The notes beneath the pieces are model-generated. The model had not been told where the DNA came from. It made no database searches and worked only from the letters and a program-made list of their open reading frames with translations. From contig QIAU01000175.1 of assembly GCA_003225055.1 (NCBI GenBank), positions 1-53,768 of the forward strand: 53,768 nucleotides of DNA, given 5' to 3'. Position numbers and translations under genes: made by a program. The DNA is from Acidobacteriota bacterium. Lineage in GTDB: Bacteria > Acidobacteriota > Terriglobia > Terriglobales > Acidobacteriaceae. The first letter of the stretch is position 1; each line of letters begins with the position of its first letter. Shown here one piece after another: positions 17,529-26,450 of this stretch.

Positions 17529-18478
17529 GCGGGGTGATTGGCGCAGTCGATATCGGCGGAACGAAGATCGCTGTTGGAATTACAGATTCCGCCGGCAAGG
17601 TTCTAACTCGCCTGGAGTGTCCGACGGAAGGGCATGGACCTTACGAGAGCGCACTTCAGCGAACGGTCACGATGCTGAAAGCAGCCGTCGCCAAGGCAGG
17701 TGCAAAGCTGAAAGGGATCGGCATCGGCTCCACCGGCCCTGTGTATCCGTTTACCGGCGAGATCGGCGATGTAAACTTTTTTCCCCATTGGCGAGGACAA
17801 AATCCGGTTAAGGATTTGGAGAAAGCCTTCGGGGTGACAACCGCGATCGAAAATGATGCCGATGCCGCCGCGTTGGGCGAAGCTCGATGGGGAGCAGGCA
17901 AGAACAAGGCGCGCCTCATTTACGTAACGGTAGGCACCGGCATTGGTGTCGGCGTCATTCTCGACGGCCACGTGTACCGCGGCGTTGATCAGGCACATCC
18001 TGAAATTGGGCACCACGTCATCGACGCGACGGGCCCGCTTTGCGATTGCGGTTTCCGGGGATGCTGGGAATCGTTAGCAGCAGGGCCGGCGATGGTCGCG
18101 TGGCTGCGAACTAATGCGCCGCCGAACCATCCACAGATACCCGAGCTCACTGCGAAAAGGATTTGTGAATTAGCGACGGAAGGCGACGAATGGGCCGTCA
18201 AGGCAGTCGCGCGCCAAGCTCGCTATCTAGGGCTGGGGCTGGCAAATCTCGTGACGATTTTTGTTCCTGACGCAATCGTTTTGGGCGGCAGCGTCATGAA
18301 CAGCGCCGTTCTGTTCCTGGACGAAATCCGCCGGACGATTGCGGCCAGTTGCCGTTTCGTTCCATATGAGCGGACGGAATTGGCGCTGGCTTCGCTAGGC
18401 AAAGACGCGAACCTGATCGGGGCAGCCAGTGTCTGGCATCACCGGTTTGACCCTATGGAGGTTAGCAATGTTGGCTGA
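17519..18478 (+). CDS. ROK-family sugar kinase
   Basis: Cytoplasmic ATP-dependent sugar kinase. The ATP-binding signature VIGAVDIGGTKIAVG is at the N-terminus and the ROK zinc motif CDCGFRGCWE lies near residue 180, with the catalytic IENDADAAALGEA region between. No helix-turn-helix precedes it, so it is the kinase and not the repressor branch. About 320 aa is normal for the family. GTG 17519 overlaps the preceding stop; GTG 17534, which begins V-I-G-A-V-D-I-G-G, is equally possible. With the SIS protein and transporter next to it, it probably phosphorylates the imported hexose or amino sugar. Its 3' end overlaps the next gene by 11 bp. Confidence 0.9.
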   Translation: MEISGVIGAVDIGGTKIAVGITDSAGKVLTRLECPTEGHGPYESALQRTVTMLKAAVAKAGAKLKGIGIGSTGPVYPFTGEIGDVNFFPHWRGQNPVKDLEKAFGVTTAIENDADAAALGEARWGAGKNKARLIYVTVGTGIGVGVILDGHVYRGVDQAHPEIGHHVIDATGPLCDCGFRGCWESLAAGPAMVAWLRTNAPPNHPQIPELTAKRICELATEGDEWAVKAVARQARYLGLGLANLVTIFVPDAIVLGGSVMNSAVLFLDEIRRTIAASCRFVPYERTELALASLGKDANLIGAASVWHHRFDPMEVSNVG

Positions 18479-19517
18479 GTTTTCCGTTATTCAAGGCGAA
18501 TATCTTCGCGACATTCTCGACCAGCCCCGGGCGCTAGAAGAGACCCTGGCCAGCTTAACGGAACTCAAACCGCTCCGAGTCGTCGCCTCGCGCGTGGATT
18601 CCGGTAAGTTCGACAGAATTGTGCTGACCGGAATGGGATCCTCCTTCCACGCGCTCCATCCCCTGTACTTGGACTTGATCGATCGTGGCATCACGTCCGT
18701 AATGGTAGAAACCTCCGAACTGGTCCACTACCAGACTCGACTCTTCGATCCCAAGACTCTAATCATCGCGGTCTCGCAATCGGGCCAGAGTGCGGAGGTC
18801 GTCCGTCTTTTGAAGGCGAATCGCGGAAAATCACGCCTGGTAGCGGTCACGAACACTCAAAAGAGCCCTCTCGCCAAGGAAGCCGACGGCGTAATCGTCA
18901 CCCGCGCTGGCAGAGAGTTCTCGGTGTCATGCAAAACCTTCGTCACCGGTTTGATGGCTTTGAAATGGCTTGGCGACATATTCGGCGGCGGCAACTTGCG
19001 CGAAACCCGGGAGGAACTCGAGACGGTTTGTTCTGCCGTTCGTAGTTACCTCAATGACTGGAAGGATCATACGGAAAAATTCGCGCAACGGCTCACTGGT
19101 ATCCGTCACCTGTTTTTTGTCGGAAGAGGATCCTCACTGGCGGCGGTCGAGATGGGTGCGTTGATCGTAAAGGAAGCCGATCACTTCCCCGCTGAGGGCA
19201 TGAGCTGTGCCGGGTTTCGGCACGGCCCGTTCGAGATGCTGAGCAAAGATACTTTCGTTTTGGTGTTTGCCGGCGCCGAGAAGACACGTGATTTGAACCT
19301 GCGCTTGCTGGGAGACATACGGGAGCAATCGGGGCGCGCCGAGCTGGTCAGTGAGGGCGGGCATTTCGAGCCATGCATTCTGCCCAAGGTGCCGGAAGCG
19401 GTCCGCCCCATCGTGGAAGCCCTGCCAGTGCAAATGATCACTCTGGCTCTTGCGGCCCAAGCCGGCCGCGAGCCGGGTCGCTTCCAGCTCGCGACCAAAA
19501 TCACCACCACGGAATAA
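18468..19517 (+). CDS. GlmS/AgaS-like double-SIS sugar isomerase
   Basis: A 349-aa cytoplasmic protein with two SIS (sugar isomerase) domains. The first carries VLTGMGSSFHALHPLYLDL and IAVSQSGQSAEVVRLL. The second carries LFFVGRGSSLAAVEMGALI and AGFRHGPFEML. This is the GlmS C-terminal layout without the glutaminase domain, as in deaminating/isomerising enzymes such as AgaS, NagB-II or FrlB, which convert an amino-sugar 6-phosphate to a keto-sugar phosphate. GlcN-6-P deamination is the most likely role but is inference. ATG 18468 follows GGAGGTTAGC inside the ROK gene, so the two are translationally coupled. Confidence 0.88.
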   Translation: MLAEFSVIQGEYLRDILDQPRALEETLASLTELKPLRVVASRVDSGKFDRIVLTGMGSSFHALHPLYLDLIDRGITSVMVETSELVHYQTRLFDPKTLIIAVSQSGQSAEVVRLLKANRGKSRLVAVTNTQKSPLAKEADGVIVTRAGREFSVSCKTFVTGLMALKWLGDIFGGGNLRETREELETVCSAVRSYLNDWKDHTEKFAQRLTGIRHLFFVGRGSSLAAVEMGALIVKEADHFPAEGMSCAGFRHGPFEMLSKDTFVLVFAGAEKTRDLNLRLLGDIREQSGRAELVSEGGHFEPCILPKVPEAVRPIVEALPVQMITLALAAQAGREPGRFQLATKITTTE

Positions 19518-19534
19518 GGGGGCTTTGCCCAAAT

Positions 19535-20797
19535 ATGGTTCGCAGCCGCTACATGGTCAGCATCGTTTTCCTGACATTCTTCGTAATGTCGCTTCTGACC
19601 AACATCCTGGGGCCGCTCGTGCCCGACATCATTAGCAGCTTCCATGTAAGCCTCGCGGCGGCGGCTTTCTTGCCGTTCTCCTTCTTTATCGCCTATGGCG
19701 TAATGTCCATTCCGGCGGGATTCCTGATCGAACGGCTCGGTGAGAAGACAGTCATGATTGCGGCTTTCCTCGCTGGAACTTTGGGTTCTCTGGGCTTCGC
19801 CGTTCACCCCACGTACGAAGTCGCGGTAGTTTCATTGTTCGTAATGGGGTCGGGGATGGCGACTTTACAAACCGCAATCAACCCTCTGCTGCGCGTAGCT
19901 GGAGGAGAGGAGCACTTCGCCTTCAATTCTGCGTTCGCGCAACTAATTTTCGGGATCGCGTCCTTCATCAGTCCCTACATTTATTCCTACCTGGTCTTGA
20001 ACCTCAGCCGCGCCGAAAAGCAGAACCCGATATTGCAGGTGCTTCGTCCGGTCACGCCCGGCACGCTGCCATGGGCGTCAATGTATTGGATCTTCGCAGC
20101 CTTCACCGTGGTGATGATCGTCGTTTTGGTTCTCAGCAGGTTTCCAAAGGTTGAACGCACGGCGGACGAATCGGCCGGATCGTTCGAGATGTACAGTAGC
20201 CTGTTTCGCAGGCCCATGGTGTGGGCGTTCTTCGGGTGCGTGTTTGCTTATGTCGGTTGCGAGCAAGGCACCGCCGATTGGATCTCTAAGTTTCTCGCTA
20301 CCTACCACGGGTTTGACCCGCACACGACCGGAGCGACAGCCGTGTCCTGGTTCTGGGGGTTGCTGACAGCCGGCTGCTTTATCGGTATGGGATTGCTAAA
20401 ACTTTTCGACAGTCGGCACGTACTGATCGGGACCTGTTCGGGTGCGTTAGTTTGCCTGACTCTCGCAATTTTCGGCCCCGCCAATGTCTCCCGGTTCGCG
20501 TTTCCCGCGATTGGACTGTTCGCGTCGGTGATGTGGCCGATCTTGGTATCGCTAGGCCTCAACTCGGTCGCGGAGCACCATGGCTCGTTCTCGGGAATTT
20601 TGAGCACTGGAATCATGGGTGGCGCGGTGGTGCCGGTGATCATCGGCCAGATCGGCGATCACTTCGGCCTGCGCGCCGGAGTTGCCTTCCTGTATCTGAT
20701 GTTTGGCTGCGTGCTGAGCGTGGGGTTCTGGGCAAAACCCATCATCACCAACGCAACCATCACACTGAAGAAGGCGATGGCCGAACACACAACTTAG
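19535..20797 (+). CDS. MFS sugar transporter (FHS/FucP-like)
   Basis: A 420-aa inner-membrane transporter with about twelve hydrophobic segments. The N-terminal half contains LVPDIISSFHVSLAAAAFLP and the A-like loop AGFLIERLGEKTVMIAA. The overall look is that of the FucP/GluP-type sugar:proton symporters of the major facilitator superfamily. ATG 19535 lies 17 bp after the SIS stop, with AAGGGGG upstream at a rather long distance. In the operon it would carry the monosaccharide or disaccharide released in the periplasm to the ROK kinase and SIS enzyme. Confidence 0.88.
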   Translation: MVRSRYMVSIVFLTFFVMSLLTNILGPLVPDIISSFHVSLAAAAFLPFSFFIAYGVMSIPAGFLIERLGEKTVMIAAFLAGTLGSLGFAVHPTYEVAVVSLFVMGSGMATLQTAINPLLRVAGGEEHFAFNSAFAQLIFGIASFISPYIYSYLVLNLSRAEKQNPILQVLRPVTPGTLPWASMYWIFAAFTVVMIVVLVLSRFPKVERTADESAGSFEMYSSLFRRPMVWAFFGCVFAYVGCEQGTADWISKFLATYHGFDPHTTGATAVSWFWGLLTAGCFIGMGLLKLFDSRHVLIGTCSGALVCLTLAIFGPANVSRFAFPAIGLFASVMWPILVSLGLNSVAEHHGSFSGILSTGIMGGAVVPVIIGQIGDHFGLRAGVAFLYLMFGCVLSVGFWAKPIITNATITLKKAMAEHTT

Positions 20798-20811
20798 TGT
20801 GAGGAGCACTC

Positions 20812-21225
20812 ATGACGAATTTTTAAAACGTCCTGAGTGTCGCTGGCGCAGTCGCTGTGGCAAGCATCTTTCTCTGTGCACAAGCCGCGAAACAAACTGG
20901 TTCGATCCCGTACCTCAAGCTAACCAGTCCGCGTCACGTCTTGCCGGACGCGCAGCCGTGGGAAGGAAATGAATTCCCGCACACGATGTCAGTACTGGAT
21001 ATGAAGCGCGGCGGTTTCCGTTACCGCGGCTGGTACGGCCTGAACGAGGGCCGCGGTATCGGTCTGGCCCGCAGCAACGACCTGGTGAATTGGACCAAGT
21101 ACGAGCAGAATCCTTTGTGGACCAACGCGTGCTGGCCAACGCCAATCCAAAACGGCCCAGCAGCCACATCGTCCTTGCCGATGGGAGAGTTCACGGGTGC
21201 AATCTTCCATTACGGAGTGGGTCGT
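20812..21225 (+). pseudogene. GH43/GH32-like glycosidase, broken
   Basis: The gene starts with a good site (GAGGAG then ATG at 20812) but codon 5 is TAA. After this the frame reads a signal peptide (VLSVAGAVAVASIFLCAQA) and a five-bladed-propeller-like start, with GWYGLNEGRGIGLARSNDLV and NWTKYEQNPLW. Around 21125 the coding similarity moves to another frame (SSHIVLADGRVHG), so there is a frameshift as well. Nothing is left of the remaining blades, and the convergent gene at 21235 begins to read in from the other side. It was the last gene of the receptor operon and is now dead in this strain, unless sequencing errors explain both lesions. Confidence 0.75.
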
Positions 21226-21234
21226 TTCACTCGC

Positions 21235-22431
21235 CTAGTCGAACGGCAGAAATCCGAGCAGAGCGATCAAGCAAAATCCTGCGACGTTGTTGTACTCGTA
21301 GCTGTCAGGATCTGCCGACTCGTGGACACCTCCCGTAGCAGGGTCGTACAGCTTGGTCACCATCCACCGCAACGATTGCGATGGCTCCGGTTGTCGGAGA
21401 GCAGCGGCGGCCATGCTAAGCAAGGCGACGCTCAGGCTGGAGGCAGGTTTACCGTTGGCTTCGACCAGGGCGCCGTCGCTGCGCACCTTGGAGCGTAACC
21501 ACGCCAGAGCGTGACGGTTTTCCGGAGTATCTCCCCACATCCATGCCAGGTAGCCCTGCGCAAAGGCATATTGCGCATAATCGAGAACCCCTTTCTCATT
21601 GAGGCCCAATCCGTATCGCCCTTTCGTCTTTCGAAACAACCGCTGCGGTGTCGATGCCATGAGGAATCGGGCGATCCGTTCGTAGGCACTGACGTGGTAC
21701 AAAAGGGCTCCTGCCTGCATGCCGAGGTACACATCGCCCTGATCTGCGCTGTACTTGAATGCATAGAGATGCCATTGCCCATCGGAGGCATGTTGCTGCC
21801 ATGAGCTCCGGCTGAAACCATCCCTATCCAGGTTGTGCTGGATAACGAAATCCAACGCTGCTTTGGCGTTCGCGGCATAGGTCCGAGCCAAGTTATCGCT
21901 GCCAGTAAGCTCCTTATCTAGATACAAGAGGTAAACGAAGAGCCCTGAAGTCGCATCCACACCACGCACGTCCGTGATACCCGCGCCCGGTGAGATCGGA
22001 ATCGAAGCAAACGGCGAGTTGGCCGAGTATACATAATGCCAGCTTCCTCTCCAGCGCTGGTCGCTCATTTCCTCGCGTGCCGCCAGCCAACGAATCCCGC
22101 GCTCCAACCCGTCCAGGTAACGCCGATCCTTGGTAGCAGCGTATGCCGCGCCGAGCCCGATGAGAGCGTACTCCATATTGGAGTCCTCATTCACCGTGTT
22201 CACACCCGAGCGATCGGGAATGGCCCCTGCGGCGTTTTGAAGCGAAAGAATGAAATCCGCGATGCGCAGGGCCTGCGGCCATTCGGTGGCTCTCCGGTTC
22301 ACACTGGCCTTGCTGTCCGAGACTGCTTGCGCATTCAAAATTGACGGCGTTGAGCAAGCGCCCGGACACATTGCGGCGCTAAGCAGGAGCGCGGCCGCTG
22401 CTCTCGTCCGGACCATGGTCAACGATCTCAC
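21235..22431 (-). CDS. Exported alpha/alpha-barrel protein, putative glycosidase
   Basis: A 398-aa protein with a signal peptide (AAALLLSAAMCPGAC). The rest is helical with repeated aromatic-rich turns typical of six-hairpin (alpha/alpha)6 barrels, for example GLERGIRWLAAREE, GSWHYVYSAN and QYAFAQGYLAWMWG. I could not assign a GH or polysaccharide-lyase family, and an epimerase-type role is also possible. It is downstream of the receptor at 22503 with 71 bp between them, so they probably form one transcript under the GTATAGAC-containing promoter. The GTG at 22431 and ATG at 22416 are both possible starts. Confidence 0.7.
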   Translation of the reverse strand: MRSLTMVRTRAAAALLLSAAMCPGACSTPSILNAQAVSDSKASVNRRATEWPQALRIADFILSLQNAAGAIPDRSGVNTVNEDSNMEYALIGLGAAYAATKDRRYLDGLERGIRWLAAREEMSDQRWRGSWHYVYSANSPFASIPISPGAGITDVRGVDATSGLFVYLLYLDKELTGSDNLARTYAANAKAALDFVIQHNLDRDGFSRSSWQQHASDGQWHLYAFKYSADQGDVYLGMQAGALLYHVSAYERIARFLMASTPQRLFRKTKGRYGLGLNEKGVLDYAQYAFAQGYLAWMWGDTPENRHALAWLRSKVRSDGALVEANGKPASSLSVALLSMAAAALRQPEPSQSLRWMVTKLYDPATGGVHESADPDSYEYNNVAGFCLIALLGFLPFD

Positions 22432-22502
22432 GCAGTGTCTTCTTCTATTGCAGCCATTAGACGCAACCTGTGAGCAAGTTGCTGATCTCTAGCCGGGTTG
22501 AA

Positions 22503-25500
22503 TTACCAGTCGAACCGGGCGCTCAACTGCCCATAGCGATAGCCGGAGATGCTCGTCACATGCCCGAAGAAAGCGCTGGTCATGTCTAAAGTGGGAGTGC
22601 CCCAGTGGTGGCGGTTGAAGACGTCGAAGAACTGCGCGCGCAAGCTGAGTAGATAACGCTCGCTCGAGCCAAACCGGAAGTGCTTGGCGATGTTCAGGTC
22701 CTCATCCGAGTTTCCGAAGTCCCTCAGGTACCCGAGGTAAGAATACTTCTCCGTGGAGAAACTTCCCGGGGCGGGTTGCGAAAAAGCGTTCGGATTGAAG
22801 ACGAGGCTGCCGGGATCGGATCCTACACCGCCGCCTTGAACCCAACCTGGGTTGTACCCCTTGAACGTGCCACTGGACAAGTTCACGTTCGGATTTCTCT
22901 GTGCGAAAACGCCAGACCAGCCGGGATATTGTACCGGTGCCATGATGGTGTTCAGCGGCGCGCCGGTGCGATAGCTCAACTGCATCCCAATCTTCCAGCC
23001 GCCCAGGACATAGTTGTCCAGCCACTCCCGGTTTGTCTTCCACCGCTGCTGCGATCCGAACGGCAGATCGTAGAGCACATAGCCCTTCAGCTGATGGGTA
23101 TAGTCCCACGGTGTCAACTGATCGGTAAGACGAGGCAGCAGATAGGGATCCTGCGTGTGGATCGTCCCAGACTGCGAATCGGCAAAGGCGCCGTTCGGGC
23201 TGGCGCTTCCCGTAGAACGGGACAGGGTGTAGTTGACATCCATGGTGACGCCGCGGAGGTTGTTCGTTTTGACCTCAGCAACCATGGCTTCATAGTTGCT
23301 CACGGAAAGATCGGCGTTGACGAGAAAGACACCACTTTGGGGCGCCTGAGAGGTTATCTGCGGGTACGGCGCGAGGGCTTGGTAAGCGGTTCCCGAAAAG
23401 CCTGCAAAGGGATACGGAACCCCAGCCGTCGCAGCGCTGGCCGGATCTGTCACCATGTCTTGCACATGACCCGAGTTATACAGCTTTAAATAGGTGCTCT
23501 GGGCAGGAAAGTTATGTGGCCAAATGCTCCCGTCATGCAGGTGGCGGCCGTGATTTCCCAGGTAATTCAGCGAAAGCACCGTGCCCTTGCCGAGCTGACA
23601 TTCACCGCCTACATTCCAGTTCTGCACCATGCCCATGGTCAGCGCATCGGGCCAGACGTAGGCTACACCGCCGCTGAGGTTGGATTGGCTAGGAACGCGC
23701 GCCGGATAAACAGTCTGTCCAGGGTAGGCGCCGGATGCGGCGTCCCAGTTAAACGAAGGCACGACGGGAATGTTGTTGACCACCGTGTTGGATCCCGCGA
23801 ACCCGAAAGCGCCCGCGGTGAACCCCGGCGGATAGAAGGCCGGAACGCCATTCCACTGGTTCATTGCCAGCGGAGCGTAAGTGATTCCGTAGTGGCTGCG
23901 CAGCACCAGATTGCCCAGCGCCCGGTAGGACACACCGATGTGCGGTGCAAACTGATGGAAATTCTGGTTGCGCTCAAATGAATCGCTGCCATTTTGAGCC
24001 CACTCCCAGGCACCATTGTAGGGGCCCCAAATTCCCCGATTAATCCCGATATCGAAGTTGGACCAATGGCCGTTCTTTTCGTGGAACCGGCCGTTGACGT
24101 CCCAGCGCAGGCCCAGATTGAGTGTCAGGCGACTGCTGACCTTAAAATCGTCGGAGGCAAACAGTGACATGCGCTTCCGACGCCCATACAAGGCCGAGGT
24201 GACGCTTTGCGAACCGTCGTGCACTTCGCCTAGCATGAAGTTAGCAAACGCAAAACCCACGTAGGGCCATACTTGATTGTTGTTCGGCGCAAGGGTTTGG
24301 CTGGTGAAGTTGTATGCGCGAATCCCTCCCAGGTAGACAGCGTTCATGCCGCGCGCCTGCACGTCGCCGCCAAACTTCAGCATATGCCGCCCGCCTGCCC
24401 ACGACACCGTGTCGCTGGCCACGACGTTGTACGGAGTGTAACGGTCGTTATAGGGCGGGCCAATGGTCGACTCAGAGTATCCTCCGCCGGCCCCGCCGTC
24501 CGTAAAGGCTATGGTGGGAAAGTTGCTGCCATTCGTCCCAGGGATTCCCACGCCGCTCGAGTTAAACGGCGTCGGCGGTTTGTCTGAGGCCATGTGCTGG
24601 TTGTATGCCACAGATGCAGTGTTCAAGAGCGTCGGGCTGACCGTGTAAAAGTGCTGCAGGCGAACCGACCAGTCCCGCTGCGGCTGATTGTCGCCAGTGC
24701 TCAGCGGCCCGCCGGTTGAACTCCCAATCTGCCAAAGCGATCCTGGGGCCAAAGAGTAAAAATTCCACCAGTTGAAGCCTCCGGAAATGCGCTGCTTAGC
24801 GTTAATGTTCTGGTCCAGCTTCAGGTCCAAGTGGGTGCTGGTGACGTGCGAATAGCCACCCGACAACGCGGGGAAATTATTCACCAATCCCGGGCCGATT
24901 GGGGCGTAGCCATTGCCATACAGCTTTTGTGCGACGCCCACGGCAATGGGACTGAGTTGACTCTGGGGAATAATGTTTCCCGGAAACGGCTGATGGCAGG
25001 TATTCCCGCCACTCACGACCGGATTCTGGGGATTGTAGATCTCTCCGATGTTGATTTGACGCCCGCAGGCGTCCGCGGCCGGACTACCGTTGATCATCAG
25101 TGGGCCGCCAAGTAGGGCGCTGAAATCGCCATGCAGGAAAGCGGGAGTCGGAACCGTGGCCGCATTGGGCGAAAATGTGAGCTGGGCGTTGTGGAAACGC
25201 TCGTACGATGCAAAAAAGAAAGTGTGGTTTTTCCTGATCGGTCCGCCAAGACTGGCGCCCCAGTCGTCAAACCGATTCCGCTGTCGCTGAATGTGAAAGT
25301 AATTATTGTCCGAGGAATTGGCATTCAGCACCTCATTCTGCAAGAAACCGTAGCCGCTGCCATGGAACTGGTTCGTGCCGGATTTCATTTCCAACAGGAT
25401 CGTGCCGCCGCCGGTCGACGCTCCTTCCGCAGTCATCCCACTGATCTGCACGTTCATCTCCTGCACCGCCTCCATGCCGATGTCTTGGATGAACCCTTGT

Positions 25501-26105
25501 AGTCCCGCTGTGGCGTCGACGCCGTCCACCATCACGTTCTTGGTAACGTTCTGCGATCCGGCGATGTGCCCACTGTAGTTGCCGCCGTTGGTGGTCGCTA
25601 TATTCGAATAGATGAAGCTAGTTACGTCCCGTCCTACGCCGGAGGAATTGATGTCCAGCGGCAGGTCCTTCATCGAGTTGGCAGTCATCACTGTGCCAAC
25701 ATCGGTGGTCTCCGTGTCCAGCATCACGGGTGCGGTTGTGACTTCCACCAATTCGGTGACTGCTCCGGGCATCATCTTGACATTGATCTGAGCCACCTGC
25801 GCGGTTGCCAGTGTCAAATCGGAACGAACTACTTTCTTGAAACCATTCTTTTGGTACTCGACCGAGTACGTTCCCACGGGGAGCGCCGACACGCGGTAGA
25901 TGCCCGCCTCGTTGGACTCTCCCGTGAAGCGTGCTCCAGTATCCATGTTCGTCACGGTCACGCTCGCGCCGAGAATCACCGCACCGGAGGAATCGGTGAC
26001 GGTGCCGGTGATCGTTGCTTTGTCCACCTGAGCCGGCAGCAACGCGGTGAACAGGAGTGGGAGGACCAACCCTACTGCCCAGCTAGTCAACTTGCCTATT
26101 CTCAT
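22503..26105 (-). CDS. TonB-dependent receptor, Oar-like (1200 aa)
   Basis: The signal peptide (WAVGLVLPLLFTALLPAQ) precedes the regulatory-like domain (ATITGTVTDSSGAVILGASV). The plug follows with VMVDGVDATAGLQGFIQDIG, and the barrel ends QLSARFDW with a terminal Trp. In place of the common LPLNGRN motif the plug reads LPLDINSSGVGRDV, so it belongs to a different receptor subgroup from those at 11840 and 42726. ATG 26105 is chosen because it follows AGAGAGGTTTCC and starts the signal peptide directly; the frame extends to 26213 but would cross the promoter. A near-perfect promoter with an internal GntR-type site lies 80-110 bp upstream, so import is likely controlled by the adjacent GntR. 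Confidence 0.93.
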   Translation of the reverse strand: MRIGKLTSWAVGLVLPLLFTALLPAQVDKATITGTVTDSSGAVILGASVTVTNMDTGARFTGESNEAGIYRVSALPVGTYSVEYQKNGFKKVVRSDLTLATAQVAQINVKMMPGAVTELVEVTTAPVMLDTETTDVGTVMTANSMKDLPLDINSSGVGRDVTSFIYSNIATTNGGNYSGHIAGSQNVTKNVMVDGVDATAGLQGFIQDIGMEAVQEMNVQISGMTAEGASTGGGTILLEMKSGTNQFHGSGYGFLQNEVLNANSSDNNYFHIQRQRNRFDDWGASLGGPIRKNHTFFFASYERFHNAQLTFSPNAATVPTPAFLHGDFSALLGGPLMINGSPAADACGRQINIGEIYNPQNPVVSGGNTCHQPFPGNIIPQSQLSPIAVGVAQKLYGNGYAPIGPGLVNNFPALSGGYSHVTSTHLDLKLDQNINAKQRISGGFNWWNFYSLAPGSLWQIGSSTGGPLSTGDNQPQRDWSVRLQHFYTVSPTLLNTASVAYNQHMASDKPPTPFNSSGVGIPGTNGSNFPTIAFTDGGAGGGYSESTIGPPYNDRYTPYNVVASDTVSWAGGRHMLKFGGDVQARGMNAVYLGGIRAYNFTSQTLAPNNNQVWPYVGFAFANFMLGEVHDGSQSVTSALYGRRKRMSLFASDDFKVSSRLTLNLGLRWDVNGRFHEKNGHWSNFDIGINRGIWGPYNGAWEWAQNGSDSFERNQNFHQFAPHIGVSYRALGNLVLRSHYGITYAPLAMNQWNGVPAFYPPGFTAGAFGFAGSNTVVNNIPVVPSFNWDAASGAYPGQTVYPARVPSQSNLSGGVAYVWPDALTMGMVQNWNVGGECQLGKGTVLSLNYLGNHGRHLHDGSIWPHNFPAQSTYLKLYNSGHVQDMVTDPASAATAGVPYPFAGFSGTAYQALAPYPQITSQAPQSGVFLVNADLSVSNYEAMVAEVKTNNLRGVTMDVNYTLSRSTGSASPNGAFADSQSGTIHTQDPYLLPRLTDQLTPWDYTHQLKGYVLYDLPFGSQQRWKTNREWLDNYVLGGWKIGMQLSYRTGAPLNTIMAPVQYPGWSGVFAQRNPNVNLSSGTFKGYNPGWVQGGGVGSDPGSLVFNPNAFSQPAPGSFSTEKYSYLGYLRDFGNSDEDLNIAKHFRFGSSERYLLSLRAQFFDVFNRHHWGTPTLDMTSAFFGHVTSISGYRYGQLSARFDW

Positions 26106-26184
26106 GGAAACCTCTCTGTTGGCCGCCTCGTGCACGGACCGGTTGCATCGGAGGGGCTTGCGTCGTACACGGTAAATTCCCGGA

Positions 26185-26213
26185 AATGTATTCCTGTCTA
26201 TACATATTGTCAA
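26185..26213 (-). promoter_or_regulatory. Receptor promoter with GTATAGAC operator in spacer
   Basis: Read on the minus strand: TTGACA (26213-26208), exactly 17 bp, then TACATT (26190-26185). GTATAGAC (26203-26196) is inside the spacer, where a bound repressor excludes polymerase. The 8-mer agrees with the HutC-type consensus GTMTAKAC and resembles Bacillus NagR (YvoA) dre sites as I recall them. The same 8-mer occurs at 28462-28469. Confidence 0.75.
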
Positions 26214-26280
26214 GCACTTTTATTCTGCCATTTTTATTCTGCCACCGGGAACCATCCCATACTCCGCCCTCATCCACCAC

Positions 26281-26375
26281 ATTGTCATCCCGAGCAAAGC
26301 GAGGGATCCGGGTTTTGTGACTGCAGCAGCAGAAGCCAAGATTCTCGCTTCGCGCGGTCAGCCTTGCGCCAGGCT
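26281..26375. repeat. REP-like dispersed intergenic element
   Basis: The stretch starting GTCATCCCGAGCAAAGCGAG and running into AGATTCTCGCTTCGCGC is a type of repeat seen many times between genes of Acidobacteriota; its spurious translation CHPEQSEGSGF is familiar from annotated genomes. It is only present once here, so repeat status rests on recall. Confidence 0.55.
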
Positions 26376-26450
26376 TGCTTGTATTCGGTGCTTTGTATTT
26401 GGCCTCATCGCGGTGGCGGAGCTCAATTGGCCTGCTGCTGGAAAACTGCG

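Larger units (their letters stand above)
26106..26450. other. Receptor leader, promoter and dispersed repeat
   Basis: 345 bp without a gene. From left to right it holds the leader of the receptor mRNA, the promoter/operator at 26185-26213, and a REP-like dispersed element (26281-26375). The GntR stop lies at 26451. Confidence 0.7.

Noticed and set aside
22350-22431. Lipoprotein signal in the alpha/alpha-barrel protein
   Set aside because: Cysteines at AAMC and PGAC lack the required hydrophobic residue at -3 or small residue at -1; treated as an ordinary signal peptide.
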